Source: JAXLXE01 sp046328115
GTDB taxonomy: Bacteria; Chloroflexota; UBA6077; JACCZL01
DNA length: 64,000 bases
Direction: 5' to 3'
NCBI GenBank assembly: GCA_046328115.1
Contig: JAXLXE010000005.1
Location: forward strand, 1 to 64,000
Shown: positions 27,331 through 35,754 of the stretch, in pieces
How positions within the stretch are numbered: position 1 is the first letter of the stretch
How the letters are laid out: each line of letters begins with the position of its first letter
Notes under the pieces: generated by a model
What the model saw: the letters and a program-made list of their open reading frames with translations, nothing else
The model's database searches: none
What the model was told of the DNA's origin: nothing
Translations under genes and position numbers: made by a program

Positions 27331-28848
27331 GTGCCCGCCGCTATCCTCATCCTGGCGCTCCTCGCAGCCGCACTCCTGGTCCAGCCCGTCTCCGCCCAGC
27401 CAGACCCCCGCACCGCCATCAAAGAGCGCTTCATCATCGGCGCCAGCTACCAGGGTCCGGCCGATCGCGCCTGGCGCGGGGACTACTGGGCCTGGTGGGC
27501 GGAAGACCTCTTCGACGCCTCGCTCGTCGATCAGGACTTCCAGCGTGCCTCCCAGGCCGGCCTCAACACCCTCCGCATCTTCGTCCAGCTAGAGCTCCTC
27601 CGCCAGATCCGCCGCGGCGACTGGTCCCGCCTGGACGCCGTCGTCGACCTCGCCGAGCAGCGCGGCCACCGCCTCATCGTCACCCTCGGCGACTACGACG
27701 AGCTCCGCGTGGCCGAGGTAGCCCGTGTCTCCGGCCTCATCGCCCAGCGTTACGCCGGCCGCGCCGGGATCCTCGCCTACGACCTCGGCAACGAGCCCTC
27801 CGTCTGGGGACTCCAGAAAGCTCGCTACCCCGGCCCCACCCGGCCACCCATGCAGTCCAGCGTCGTCCTGGACGCCTACGGCGTCCGGGCCTCCCGCGAA
27901 TACGTAGACGCCTTCCGCCTCTCGGAAGACGGCCGCCACGGCCCGCAGGCCGTCCCCGGCTGGATGACCGCAGATGAAGTCTTCGTCTACCACAACACCT
28001 GGATCTACTCCACCGACCTCGCCGGCGAAGCCGCCGCCTGGTCGGCCGCCACCGGCGAGCCCCAGCTCGCCTACTTCGAGACCCCCCAGGCCGCCCGCTG
28101 GCAGCCCCTCATCCAGGCCCTAGACCAGACCCTCCGCGCCTGGATCGAGCCCCGCCTCCAGGCCATCCGCCAGGCCGACCCCACCAGACCCATCACCATC
28201 GGACACCACGACCCCCTCCTCATGATGCTGCCCGCCAACCGCCTGCTCGACTTCCAGAGCCCCCACTTCTACCCGCCGCCGGACGCCGCCGGCCTGGATC
28301 TGCTCCGCCGCTCCCTCCAGCGCGTCAAGGCCCGCTTCCCAGACCAGCCCATCATCCTCGGCGAGTTCGGCGTCCGCTCCACCGAGCCCGGCGAAGACGC
28401 CGCCGCCATCTACGAATCCGCCGTCTGGCTCGCCGCCGCCCTCGACGGGCACGGCGGCGGCCTCAAGTGGATGCTCACCGACAGCCGCGGCGGCACCGAC
28501 AGCATGGGTCTCTACGACGTCCACAACCAGCCCAAGGCCCTCGCCCGCTTCGGTCCCGCGCTCCCCCTCCTGGTCCGAAACCCGCGCTCGCTCGAAACCG
28601 GTGGCAACGCCACCACCGCCCTCTGCATCGTCTACCAGGCGGCCGCCGCCAACGCCAGCGGCGGCCTCTGCGATCTCACGGACCGCGCAGCCATCCGCTC
28701 CAACAGCGGCACCCTCGCGGCGCTCGTCACCGGCAACGCCGGCTCGCGCCTCATCGCGGCCTCAGCCGCGGATGTCCTCGTCACCCGGCCCGGCGCCGGC
28801 CCCCAGCGCCTCACCACCGCCCCCGGCTCCTGGCTGCCGCTTCCCTAG
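27331..28848 (+). CDS. Secreted GH5-like glycoside hydrolase (clan A)
   Basis: The GTG start at 27331 follows AGGAGA. Residues 1-23 form a signal peptide ending VSAQP. The catalytic barrel reads FIIGASYQGPADRAWRGDYW and GLNTLRIFVQLELL. It then shows AYDLGNEPSVWG, with acid/base Glu155 in the clan A NEP motif, and QPIILGEFGVRS, with nucleophile Glu345. The two Glu are about 190 residues apart, further than in many GH5 enzymes, with insertions between strands. The roughly 100-residue C-terminal region (from about LVRNPRSLETGGNA) is non-catalytic and has no recognised fold. The substrate (beta-glucan or mannan) is not decided by sequence. Confidence 0.75.
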   Translation: MPAAILILALLAAALLVQPVSAQPDPRTAIKERFIIGASYQGPADRAWRGDYWAWWAEDLFDASLVDQDFQRASQAGLNTLRIFVQLELLRQIRRGDWSRLDAVVDLAEQRGHRLIVTLGDYDELRVAEVARVSGLIAQRYAGRAGILAYDLGNEPSVWGLQKARYPGPTRPPMQSSVVLDAYGVRASREYVDAFRLSEDGRHGPQAVPGWMTADEVFVYHNTWIYSTDLAGEAAAWSAATGEPQLAYFETPQAARWQPLIQALDQTLRAWIEPRLQAIRQADPTRPITIGHHDPLLMMLPANRLLDFQSPHFYPPPDAAGLDLLRRSLQRVKARFPDQPIILGEFGVRSTEPGEDAAAIYESAVWLAAALDGHGGGLKWMLTDSRGGTDSMGLYDVHNQPKALARFGPALPLLVRNPRSLETGGNATTALCIVYQAAAANASGGLCDLTDRAAIRSNSGTLAALVTGNAGSRLIAASAADVLVTRPGAGPQRLTTAPGSWLPLP

Positions 28849-28885
28849 GACCCAGCCGCGCCCACCACTCCCTGGGCCTCCCGCG

Positions 28886-29335
28886 TCAGCCCCGCCGCCG
28901 CGGCCGCTCCGGGAACATCTTTTGCAGGCTCGCCACCAGCGCATCCTTCTCAGCCGGCGTGAGCTTTGCCTCGGAGTGGAGCAGCACGTAGTACCACTGC
29001 GGCATCGCGCCCTTCTGCACCTCCTCGCCAGCCTCGCTCGCCGCCCGCTGCTCGCGGTCGAGCTCCGAGAAGTTCACCTCCCGCCGCCCCTTGTCCACGT
29101 CCCGCTGGATCAGCCACGAGACCGGCGCCACGTTGCTGTACCAGGGCCACCGCGTCTCGTTGCTATGGCAATCGAAGCACGCCCGAACCACCAGCTCACG
29201 CGTCGTCGGACTGTCCCACGCCGGCTCCTGCTTCACCGGCGGATTCGCGTGCGAGCGGCCATACGGCACAAGCTGGATCAGCACCAGCGCGCTCACAAAC
29301 CCCACTCCTACCCACTTCAACACCTTACGCCGCAT
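28886..29335 (-). CDS. Haem-binding domain (Haem_bd) membrane-anchored protein
   Basis: The ATG at 29335 (MRRKVLKWVGVGFVSALVLI) gives an N-terminal membrane anchor or signal; the frame extends 13 codons upstream without support. The body reads ACFDCHSNETRWPWYSNVAP, then VSWLIQRDVDKGRREVNFSE. CxxCH is the covalent haem c site, here in CFDCH. The WPWY and V.WL..RDV.xGR..xNFS signature marks the Haem_bd family of small exported haem proteins. The C-terminus carries LTPAEKDALVASLQKMF. Confidence 0.85.
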   Translation of the reverse strand: MRRKVLKWVGVGFVSALVLIQLVPYGRSHANPPVKQEPAWDSPTTRELVVRACFDCHSNETRWPWYSNVAPVSWLIQRDVDKGRREVNFSELDREQRAASEAGEEVQKGAMPQWYYVLLHSEAKLTPAEKDALVASLQKMFPERPRRRG

Positions 29336-29566
29336 ACGCGCTCCTGCCCCCGGACCATCGTTCGAGTCTATCACAGCCCCGCCGGCTGCCCCTGCAAACC
29401 TGAAGCTTCCTGAAGATCCGTCCGCACCTCCACCCCCAGCCCAGACGCCCGCGTATACTACGCGGACATCTCACTGCGACCGCAGCCGTATTGTTCGCGC
29501 GGCAAAGCGACGCCGGTTCGTCGGTTCGACCGGATCCGCCGCCGTGCGTGCCGACTGGAGGACGGC

Positions 29567-30157
29567 ATGAGGCATCTCACGCTCCCGCTCATCGTGGCAT
29601 TGACGATCGTGCTAGGCTCGTTCACCCCCGCCGCCAACGCGGAAGATCCGCACGCGCCGCGCCGGCCCCCGCCGAGCCCTGGCACGGGCGCCTTCGATGG
29701 CCACCGAGTCGTAGCTCGACTCAGCGGTTTCCAGGAGGTCCCCGCCATCTCAACGACGGGATTCGGCACCTTCAAAGCAACGTGGACAGACCCCATCACT
29801 GATCCGCCGAGCATCAACTTTGAGTTGAAATACGAGGCGCTGGAAGGCGGCACCCCCACCGCCGCGCACATCCACTTCGGCCAGTACAGCGTGAACGGTG
29901 GCATCAGCGTCTTCCTGTGCGGCGGCAGCAAGCCAGCCTGCCCGGCCGGCCCCGCGACCGTCACCGGGTCGTTCGCGGCCGCGGACGTCGTCGGTCCCAC
30001 CGGGCAGGGCATCGCCGCGGGCGAGCTTCGCGAGCTCGTCAAGGCGATCCGTGCAGGCGTCGCCTACGTGAACGTCCACACCCCGACGTACCCTTCGGGC
30101 GAGATCCGCGGCCAGATCCGACGGCTCGACGACCACCGCGGCTCCGACGACGACTAG
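29567..30157 (+). CDS. Secreted CHRD-domain protein
   Basis: The protein has a signal peptide (MRHLTLPLIVALTIVLGSFT, cut near ANAE). The CHRD domain that follows reads VARLSGFQEVPAISTTGFGT, FELKYEALEGGTPTAAHIHF and GVAYVNVHTPTYPSGEIRGQ. The AHIHxG and VHTxxxPxGEIRGQ motifs are diagnostic of CHRD (chordin-like) domains found in bacterial surface proteins. The C-terminus is charged (RRLDDHRGSDDD). The gene is followed by a terminator at 30182-30210. Confidence 0.85.
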   Translation: MRHLTLPLIVALTIVLGSFTPAANAEDPHAPRRPPPSPGTGAFDGHRVVARLSGFQEVPAISTTGFGTFKATWTDPITDPPSINFELKYEALEGGTPTAAHIHFGQYSVNGGISVFLCGGSKPACPAGPATVTGSFAAADVVGPTGQGIAAGELRELVKAIRAGVAYVNVHTPTYPSGEIRGQIRRLDDHRGSDDD

Positions 30158-30181
30158 CCCTCGCCAGTTCAGCCCGCACAG

Positions 30182-30210
30182 CGGCCGCCCCCGGTGGGGC
30201 GGCCGTTTCT
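30182..30210 (+). terminator. Rho-independent terminator after CHRD gene
   Basis: The stem CGGCCGCCCC pairs with GGGGCGGCCG through the loop CGGT, followed by TTTCT. It lies 24 bp after the stop at 30157, between convergent genes. Confidence 0.75.
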
Positions 30211-30224
30211 GATTACGCGGATGC

Positions 30225-30776
30225 TCAGCGCCACCCCGGCCACGGCCCCGGCGACTCCGCCGGAAGGAGCTTCTGCTCCACGACCGTATCGAACACGCGG
30301 AAACCCCGAGCCTGGTAGTTCGCGAGCGCGTGCGGACCATCCAGGCTACACGTGTGCAGCCAGACCCGCCGTGCCCCCAGGGCCCAACCCCGGTCGATGG
30401 CCTGGCTCAGCATCCAGCCACCAAGCCCACGACCGATCCCCCACTCCAGCAGCCCAAAGAACACGATCTCCACAGAGCCATCCCGCTCCGGCAGCAGCTC
30501 AAAGAAACCTACGGGCGTCCCCCGCAGATACGCCACCCACGTCTCCGCCGTCTCCAGGTACGCTGCCCACTCGCTACGAGTCCACCCCAGCCGATCAATC
30601 CAGTACCAGCCTCCCCCGACGGCCGTATACAGGAACCGGTTCAGCTCCGGGCACGCCACTTCCGCCCGCACAAGCAGCGGCACGTCGGTCGGCTGACTTC
30701 CCCGACGATGCGCGTCCGGGCTGAGCATCTCCAGCGACCACGTCGTGAGCTCTCGCTCAATCAATTGCTCATCCAC
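30225..30776 (-). CDS. GNAT-family N-acetyltransferase
   Basis: The start is taken as GTG at 30776 (VDEQLIERELTTWSLEML); the frame runs upstream but that part is Arg-rich and overlaps the divergent promoter region. About 183 residues. Motif A reads FFGLLEWGIGRGLGGWMLSQ with the acetyl-CoA pyrophosphate loop (GRGLGG). It is followed by ARRVWLHTCSLDGPHALANY, then QARGFRVF. This C-terminal layout (H-T-C-x-L-D-x-P-x-A-L-x-N-Y-x-x-R-G-F) is typical of GNAT enzymes. The substrate is unknown. Confidence 0.8.
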   Translation of the reverse strand: MDEQLIERELTTWSLEMLSPDAHRRGSQPTDVPLLVRAEVACPELNRFLYTAVGGGWYWIDRLGWTRSEWAAYLETAETWVAYLRGTPVGFFELLPERDGSVEIVFFGLLEWGIGRGLGGWMLSQAIDRGWALGARRVWLHTCSLDGPHALANYQARGFRVFDTVVEQKLLPAESPGPWPGWR

Positions 30777-30868
30777 CCAAAGACCTCGCCTGACTCCTGG
30801 CCGTGCACCAGCACGGGCTCTCTCCGGCGCGACAACTCGCCACGCTCGATGACACAATAACCCTCGCG

Positions 30869-32404
30869 ATGGTCACGCAACCGCCCCCACCGCGGCCCGC
30901 GTTTCCCGAATCGAGCACCGAGCTCGTTATCGTCCACGCCGACCATCGCGGCCGCCCGGTCTTCGTGTCCCACAACATCGAGGCACTCCTCGGTTATCCA
31001 GTTCAATCGTGGCTGGAGCATCCCTCAGCCTGGACCGAGCGCGTCCACCCAGACGATCAAGCCCGCGTCACCCAGGCCCGTGAGCTCAGCCTGGCCACCG
31101 CCACCGACCTCGACCATGAGTTCCGGATGCGCAGCGCCACCGGCGAGGTTCTGTGGCTCCGCGAGGTTGTGTACTCGTCAACGGACGGGACCGATCGCGC
31201 TCCAGGCAGATACGGGTGCCTCATGGCGCTCATCAGAAATCCGGGAGACCCCGGAGGCGGCGACGCTGGAGCAACCGCTCGAACACACGAGAGGCAGCAC
31301 GCGCTCAGCCAGATCGCCCCCGGAGTAGCGCATGACCTGAACCAGTACCTGGGCCTCATCGCCGGGCATGTTGACCTCATGCTCCGTGCGCTGGATGCTG
31401 ATTCAAACCTCTCACAGCCGGCGCGCGATGAGCTTATCACCGTCGCGCAGGCCGCCCGCGACGCCGCCCTGGCCGTAACGCGCCTTCAACGGTTCGCCCA
31501 ACCGCGGTCCGACGACGACGGGTCCGTGGTGAGCGTCGCTGACCTCCTCCTCGATGTCGCCAAGCTCACGGCCCCGACGTGGCGCGACGCCAGCCACGCC
31601 CGGGGGTACCCCATCACCCTCGAAGTCAACGCGCCCAACAACCTGTACGCCAGGGCGTCAGCGCCCGGGCTGAGAGAAGCGCTCACGAGTCTCATCCTGA
31701 ACGCGTGCGACGCGCTCCCCGGCGGGGGCCTGATCACCCTGGCGGCGAGCGTCCAGGACGGCAAGGTCCAGATCACCGTACAGGACACTGGCTCCGGCAT
31801 GAGCCCTGATGTTCAGGCGAGAGCCTTTGACCCGTACTTCAGCACCAAGGGAGCCGCCGGCACTGGCCTGGGCCTATCCACCGCTCGCCAGCTCGTGGAG
31901 CAAGACGGCGGTACCCTGACCATTGACCCGGCGGTTCAACGCGGCACGCGGCTCGTGGTACGCCTGGCCCGCGCAGACGGCCCCGGAGACACCGCTCCCG
32001 TCAGCAGCGCGGACGAGCGGCCTGCCGGTTCCCTACGAGTGCTGGTTGTCGATGACGACCCCGCGCTTGCCCGTATGACCGCGCGGATGCTGTCGCTGGA
32101 CGGGCACCGCGCCTCGACCGCAAGTAGCGGCGAACAAGGGCTCGATGCGCTGGCCGCGGAGCCCTACGACTTGGTGATCTCGGACCTTGGACTGGGCGCA
32201 GGCCTCAACGGGTGGCAACTGGCTGATGAAATCACGCGCCGATGGCCCAACGTACGCATCGTGATGATCACCGGCTGGGCCGCGCAGATCGACGCCGCCG
32301 ACGCGGCTGACCGCGGGATCGCGGTCCTGCTCGCGAAGCCATTCCAGCTAGAGGAGCTCAAATCCGCGGTGCATCGCGCCCGGTCAGCTCCAGCCAACCC
32401 GTGA
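30869..32404 (+). CDS. Hybrid PAS sensor histidine kinase with receiver domain
   Basis: The ATG at 30869 is chosen because it leaves room for a divergent promoter with the GNAT gene; the frame is open 66 bp further upstream. A PAS domain covers residues 10-120 (TELVIVHADHRGRPVFVSHN, YPVQSWLEHPSAWTERVHPD). The dimerisation helix has the phosphoacceptor His155 in APGVAHDLNQYLGLIAGH. The ATPase carries LILNACDALPGGG (N box), QDTGSGMS and GTGLGLSTA. The C-terminal receiver has RVLVVDDDPAL, phosphoacceptor Asp439 in LVISDLGLG, MITGW and LLAKPF. No membrane segment is seen, so it should sense a cytoplasmic signal. Confidence 0.9.
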   Translation: MVTQPPPPRPAFPESSTELVIVHADHRGRPVFVSHNIEALLGYPVQSWLEHPSAWTERVHPDDQARVTQARELSLATATDLDHEFRMRSATGEVLWLREVVYSSTDGTDRAPGRYGCLMALIRNPGDPGGGDAGATARTHERQHALSQIAPGVAHDLNQYLGLIAGHVDLMLRALDADSNLSQPARDELITVAQAARDAALAVTRLQRFAQPRSDDDGSVVSVADLLLDVAKLTAPTWRDASHARGYPITLEVNAPNNLYARASAPGLREALTSLILNACDALPGGGLITLAASVQDGKVQITVQDTGSGMSPDVQARAFDPYFSTKGAAGTGLGLSTARQLVEQDGGTLTIDPAVQRGTRLVVRLARADGPGDTAPVSSADERPAGSLRVLVVDDDPALARMTARMLSLDGHRASTASSGEQGLDALAAEPYDLVISDLGLGAGLNGWQLADEITRRWPNVRIVMITGWAAQIDAADAADRGIAVLLAKPFQLEELKSAVHRARSAPANP

Positions 32405-32745
32405 GACGCAGCAGCCCCTGGCGTCTTTAGTACATTCGTTCTATACTCAATCGCGACGACATCGGGCAGAAGATCGCGCGGCGGGTCAACTGTACGGAAT
32501 ATCCGCTTGACGCTCTCCTGGGGGTCGCTGATACTAGCCGCCAGATTGTCGTAATACGCAGAAGAGCCGCGGTTGCCAACCGCGGCTCGGGCGCATATTC
32601 CAACAGCCGTAGGGCCGCTGTACCACCAGCGGGGTCCGGCAGATCCGTTCGGAGCGATGGGAGCTTGCCAGGGCCACCTTCGCAACGCACCGACACGGTA
32701 CTATGCCGGCTTGCCCTATGTCAAGTAGGGAGTACTGGGTAGGAC
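32405..32745. other. Intergenic region with promoter-like boxes and hairpin
   Basis: No gene is supported. The stretch contains TTGACG-17-GATACT at 32507-32535 and a perfect 11-bp stem with a 3-nt loop (GAGCCGCGGTT, GCC, AACCGCGGCTC) at 32564-32588. A minus-strand frame crosses it but overlaps the end of the kinase and was not accepted. Confidence 0.5.
32507..32535 (+). promoter_or_regulatory. Possible sigma-70 promoter upstream of replication gene
   Basis: TTGACG (5 of 6 consensus) and GATACT (4 of 6) are 17 bp apart. The start codon of the next gene is 211 bp downstream, with the 32564-32588 hairpin in the leader, so control by the hairpin is possible. This was read by eye only. Confidence 0.3.
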
Positions 32746-33696
32746 GTGACGGGCGAAACGGGGCGCTGGGAGAGTCGCTTGAGTCCGCTTATTGTCAAGG
32801 GGGGCGTGCTACCCGCCCCATCCGTCCTGCTTCGCCATGCAGGTGAGCTCGGCCTGACACCCCAGGAGCTTGTCCTCGTCCTCTACATTCTGGACAAGAA
32901 GTGGGGGAGCGAGTGGCCGTACGTCTCCATGCTCCAGGCAGCCGACGAGCTCGGCCGACATAAGAACAAAGTCTATAGCTGGAAACAGTCGCTCATCCGG
33001 AAGGGCTACCTGACCGCGACGCCCCGCACGGTTCCGGGCATTGGGCGTCGCGCAGACTACTGTGACCTGTCCGGCCTCTTCGCCGCCCTCGAGCGGTTCG
33101 TGCTACAGGAGGCGATCGCGCAAGCCCGTGGTGAGCTCCCTGAACCCGAGTACCAGGTCGCTGGCTTGTCCAAAGTATCCACAGGCCGCAGCACCCTGAA
33201 AGGTGCTGCGGGAAGTACCGATATCGGTGCGTCGCGCAACACCGATATCGGTGCACCGCATAACACCAAGAACGGTGCTGCGGGCCGCACCGCTAAGGGT
33301 GCACGAATAAAGACCTCTCCCAACACAACCCCATCCCAAGAAGACAATCAAGTAAATCCCATCCAACAGAGTTCACTCACTACGTCGAGAAGTGCTCCGC
33401 ACTCGAACCTGACCGATGATCTAGCATCGCGCATCCGCGCCATCGGCATTGAGCTGCGCGACAGCGGCTCCGCCCGCTCAATCGCACGGGCCCAGCACGC
33501 ATTGTGGAACTCTGGCCTTCCATACCCGGCCTTCGCCGCGATTGTTGAGATCGCGCGATCTCGCACGCGCGAGGAGCTCAGCAAGGGAACTGTGAAGAAC
33601 GGCCAGCCTGGGCGCCGGTCCGCAATGCCGTATTTCTTCGCCGTTCTCGACGATCTGGTGAACCAGGAGCGCGATCGCGTCCGCGGCGCCAGCTAA
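32746..33696 (+). CDS. Phage/plasmid-type replication initiator with HTH and internal repeats
   Basis: The GTG start at 32746 follows GGGTAGGA. The N-terminal 110 residues are a winged helix (LGLTPQELVLVLYILDKKWG, MLQAADELGRHKNKVYSWKQ, LIRKGYLTATPRTVPGIGRR) of the kind found in phage and plasmid replication proteins. The linker (about residues 149-188) has five 8-residue repeats with the pattern T-x-x-G-A, encoded by five 24-bp units at 33190-33309. The C-terminal part is helical (AIGIELRDSGSARSIARAQH, ALWNSGLPYPAFAAIVEIAR) and DnaD/DnaC-adaptor-like. The gene lies next to a convergent tyrosine recombinase, suggesting a small integrated element. The precise family was not recognised. Confidence 0.55.
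   Translation: MTGETGRWESRLSPLIVKGGVLPAPSVLLRHAGELGLTPQELVLVLYILDKKWGSEWPYVSMLQAADELGRHKNKVYSWKQSLIRKGYLTATPRTVPGIGRRADYCDLSGLFAALERFVLQEAIAQARGELPEPEYQVAGLSKVSTGRSTLKGAAGSTDIGASRNTDIGAPHNTKNGAAGRTAKGARIKTSPNTTPSQEDNQVNPIQQSSLTTSRSAPHSNLTDDLASRIRAIGIELRDSGSARSIARAQHALWNSGLPYPAFAAIVEIARSRTREELSKGTVKNGQPGRRSAMPYFFAVLDDLVNQERDRVRGAS
33190..33309 (+). repeat. Five 24-bp iteron-like repeats inside the replication gene
   Basis: The five units share ACC-N6-GGTGC at an exact 24-bp period. Glycine is coded by GGT and threonine by ACC in all five, although GGC is preferred elsewhere in this GC-rich window. Most units form short palindromes around the variable six bases, for example ACCGATATCGGT in two of them. 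Origins embedded as iterons within the initiator gene are known, for instance in the lambda O gene. Confidence 0.7.
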
Positions 33697-33724
33697 CGCT
33701 CTCAGTCAGGGCGTTAGCTGGCGC
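33686..33724. terminator. Perfect 14-bp inverted repeat between convergent genes
   Basis: GCGCCAGCTAACGC at 33686-33699 pairs with GCGTTAGCTGGCGC at 33711-33724 across an 11-nt loop. The left arm contains the stop codon of the replication gene and the right arm ends 2 bp from the recombinase stop. There is no T tract. It may be a bidirectional terminator or a recombination site. Confidence 0.5.
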
Positions 33725-33726
33725 CC

Positions 33727-34704
33727 TCAGTCAGGGCGTCCCCGTTTCTCCGCGGGTAGCGAATATCGATCGAACGCCTCGCGAAGCCGTCTTGTCTCGT
33801 AGTGCGCGTAGATACGCTTGGTAGTCTCCGGGCTCGCGTGACCGAGGATGTCCTGCACTTCTGAAAGGTCCGCCCCGCGATTCAGCAGGAGCGTCGCGCG
33901 GTCATGGCGGAAGCTATGGGGCGTTGCATTGGAGCCCACAGCCCGCGCGGTCCGTTTGACCACGGAATACAGCGTGTCGGCTGACATGCGCCAGCGCTCG
34001 CCACGTAACCCCGGTGCCCCACGGCCGCCGTCGTGTCGCAGGAACAACGGGCGATGCGTGTCCGAGCGGGCAGCAAGATACGCCTGGATGGCCCCAAGCG
34101 TCCCTGAGTCAAAGAAGATAACGCGCTCGCGCCCACCCTTGCCGGTGATGAGCGCCTGCGTCGCGCGACCATCGCGCACGTCCTCGCGATTCAGTCGCAC
34201 TGCTTCGTCTCTTCGAACGGCTGTGGTGTAGAGCACTCGAAGGAGTGCACGGTCACGGAGCGCGATAATGCGAGGTAATCCCTCAAGCGGGAGCGGAACG
34301 GACTCTACGTAAGTAACCAGCGAGGGAACCCGATCATCGACGCGCGGCGCGCGGTACCGAGCAGGCCGCACAACGTCCGCCAGCCCCGCGCGCATCTGCT
34401 CGTATCCCGCGGGCGCGATACCCCGTCGGTCCAGGAAACGGAAGAAGGCCCGTACGCCAGCGAGGTACGTCGCGCAAGTTGCCGTGCTCGCGCGACCATA
34501 CCGTTTGACAAGCCAGAGGTAGAACTGCTCGAGAGCGTCGAGACCGAGATCACCGGTTGAACACTCCAGCGTGAATCCGGATTCAACCAGGTAGTCCTCA
34601 AAGCGGTCGAGCGCAGTTGTGTACGTCTGACGCGTCCGCGTAGCTCGTCCAACAAGGGACTCGAAGAACGCGAGACGCGCAGCGGCAACGCTGAGCTTCA
34701 GCAA
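33727..34704 (-). CDS. Tyrosine recombinase/integrase
   Basis: The 325-residue protein has a SAM-like N-terminal core-binding domain (RQTYTTALDRFEDYLVESGF, YLAGVRAFFRFLDRRG) and a complete catalytic domain. TTAVRRDEAVRL carries the first catalytic Arg, and ITGKGGRERVIF the Lys. TPHSFRHDRATLLL carries His-x-x-Arg, ILGHASPETTKRIY the second His, and the nucleophilic Tyr is in IYAHY. It is XerC/D-like in length. It is convergent with the replication gene and could integrate or resolve the element carrying both. Strong hairpins flank its 5' side (34808-34935). Confidence 0.9.
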   Translation of the reverse strand: MLKLSVAAARLAFFESLVGRATRTRQTYTTALDRFEDYLVESGFTLECSTGDLGLDALEQFYLWLVKRYGRASTATCATYLAGVRAFFRFLDRRGIAPAGYEQMRAGLADVVRPARYRAPRVDDRVPSLVTYVESVPLPLEGLPRIIALRDRALLRVLYTTAVRRDEAVRLNREDVRDGRATQALITGKGGRERVIFFDSGTLGAIQAYLAARSDTHRPLFLRHDGGRGAPGLRGERWRMSADTLYSVVKRTARAVGSNATPHSFRHDRATLLLNRGADLSEVQDILGHASPETTKRIYAHYETRRLREAFDRYSLPAEKRGRPD

Positions 34705-34807
34705 ATCTCCGCCAACTCCATCCTGAATATCATGCTAATTCACATTATCACGAGCACTCGCGGACTCCGTCAACGCGCGCACCTCCACGCCCGCCCGGGG
34801 CCGTAAC

Positions 34808-34852
34808 GGCGGAAGGCAGCGCGGAGCCAGCGGTTGCGCGCTGCCTTCCGCC
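34808..34852. repeat. Perfect 16-bp inverted repeat upstream of recombinase
   Basis: GGCGGAAGGCAGCGCG at 34808-34823 and its exact complement at 34837-34852 flank a 13-nt loop. It lies about 100 bp upstream of the recombinase start. No T tract is present. Confidence 0.6.
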
Positions 34853-34907
34853 ACTCGAGTTCGGCCGTATTGCGGGCAATCGGCTCCTTCTAGAGTCCGT
34901 GCATGCC

Positions 34908-34935
34908 GGTCGGGATTGCGGGCGCAATCCCGACC
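34908..34935. repeat. Perfect 12-bp inverted repeat with 4-nt loop
   Basis: GGTCGGGATTGC, the loop GGGC, then GCAATCCCGACC. Together with the 34808-34852 repeat it occupies the gene-free stretch 34705-35130, which otherwise shows only an AT-richer segment near 35000-35050 that may hold the promoter of the carbonic-anhydrase-like gene. Confidence 0.6.
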
Positions 34936-35130
34936 GTGAGGGAATCCCAACCGGCCCGCACCATCTGGAGTGATTAGGGACTGCCCTCGGTCGGCAGTGC
35001 ATATAAATGGCTGTGGTGATTGTGGTTTAGTGGGGTGTGTACATGATTATGTGCAGTCACGGAGGGGGCGGGGTAAATGCTTCATCAGGGCGGAGGTTCC
35101 GCCGATAGTGAAGCCGAAGGAGCTAACCTG

Positions 35131-35754
35131 ATGGGCATCGCTATCCCCCCCGCCCGGCGCCCTCGCGCGGCCGCCCTCGGCCGGCGCCGCTTCATTGAGC
35201 TCGCCTCGGTTGCAGGCGGCGCCGCGTTTCTTGGAGGCGCATTTGGTGCCGCAATGGCCTCCCCCACCCGCCTGCTAGCCGCCGGCGGTACCGATGCACT
35301 CCTTCTGTCGTGCATGGACTATCGCCTGGCAAACGAGACGGCGTTCTTCATGAACGAGCACGGAATGACCAACAAATACGACCATGTGATCCTGGCCGGC
35401 GCCACGCTGGGTGTGGCTACTGACAAGTTTCCAGCCTGGGCTCAGACCTTTTGGGAACACCTGGATATCGCGATCAAGCTACACAGCGTGAAGCGCGTCA
35501 TCGCCGTTGACCACCGAGACTGCGGTGCATACAAGGTGGCATTCGGTAAGGACTTCGGCAAGATGCCGGAAGAGGAAACCGAGGTGCATGCCAAGGTCAT
35601 GACGGACTTCAAGAAGCTAGTACAGCAGAAGCAGCCGGGACTGGGGGTCGAACTGCTGCTGATGTTCCTTGACGGGCATGTGGAGCCGATCGACCAGGCT
35701 GTCGCAGCTGGCACGGGCGATCGCTCTGCACCCGCGGCGAAAGCGAGTCACTGA
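35131..35754 (+). CDS. Tat-exported carbonic-anhydrase-like protein
   Basis: The ATG at 35131 follows AAGGAG; the frame extends upstream without support. The N-terminus has a twin-arginine signal (GRRRFIELASVAGGAAFLGG). The enzyme part shows SCMDYRLANETAFFMNEHG with a Cys-x-Asp-x-Arg site, DHVILAGATLG, and IAVDHRDCGAYKVAFG with His-x-x-Cys. Cys, His and Cys with the Asp-Arg pair are the zinc ligands of beta-class carbonic anhydrases and their relatives. It would hydrate CO2 outside the membrane. The stop overlaps the start of a small membrane protein gene (TGATG), and a His/Asp-rich lipoprotein follows. Confidence 0.75.
   Translation: MGIAIPPARRPRAAALGRRRFIELASVAGGAAFLGGAFGAAMASPTRLLAAGGTDALLLSCMDYRLANETAFFMNEHGMTNKYDHVILAGATLGVATDKFPAWAQTFWEHLDIAIKLHSVKRVIAVDHRDCGAYKVAFGKDFGKMPEEETEVHAKVMTDFKKLVQQKQPGLGVELLLMFLDGHVEPIDQAVAAGTGDRSAPAAKASH

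Noticed and set aside
26637..27977. 446-codon plus-strand frame over the CARDB-like and GH5-like genes
   Set aside because: Arg/Pro/His-rich shadow of real genes with signal peptides and motifs in other frames.
32164..32685. Minus-strand frame with a protein-like stretch DPQESVKRIFRTVDPPRDLL
   Set aside because: Overlaps the receiver domain of the kinase, has no ribosome-binding site and the rest is Arg/Ser-rich; no family recognised.
34808..34852. Possible tRNA gene or tRNA attachment site at the integrase
   Set aside because: The stem is longer than a tRNA arm, no anticodon or T-arm pattern (GTTCxANNC) is present nearby.
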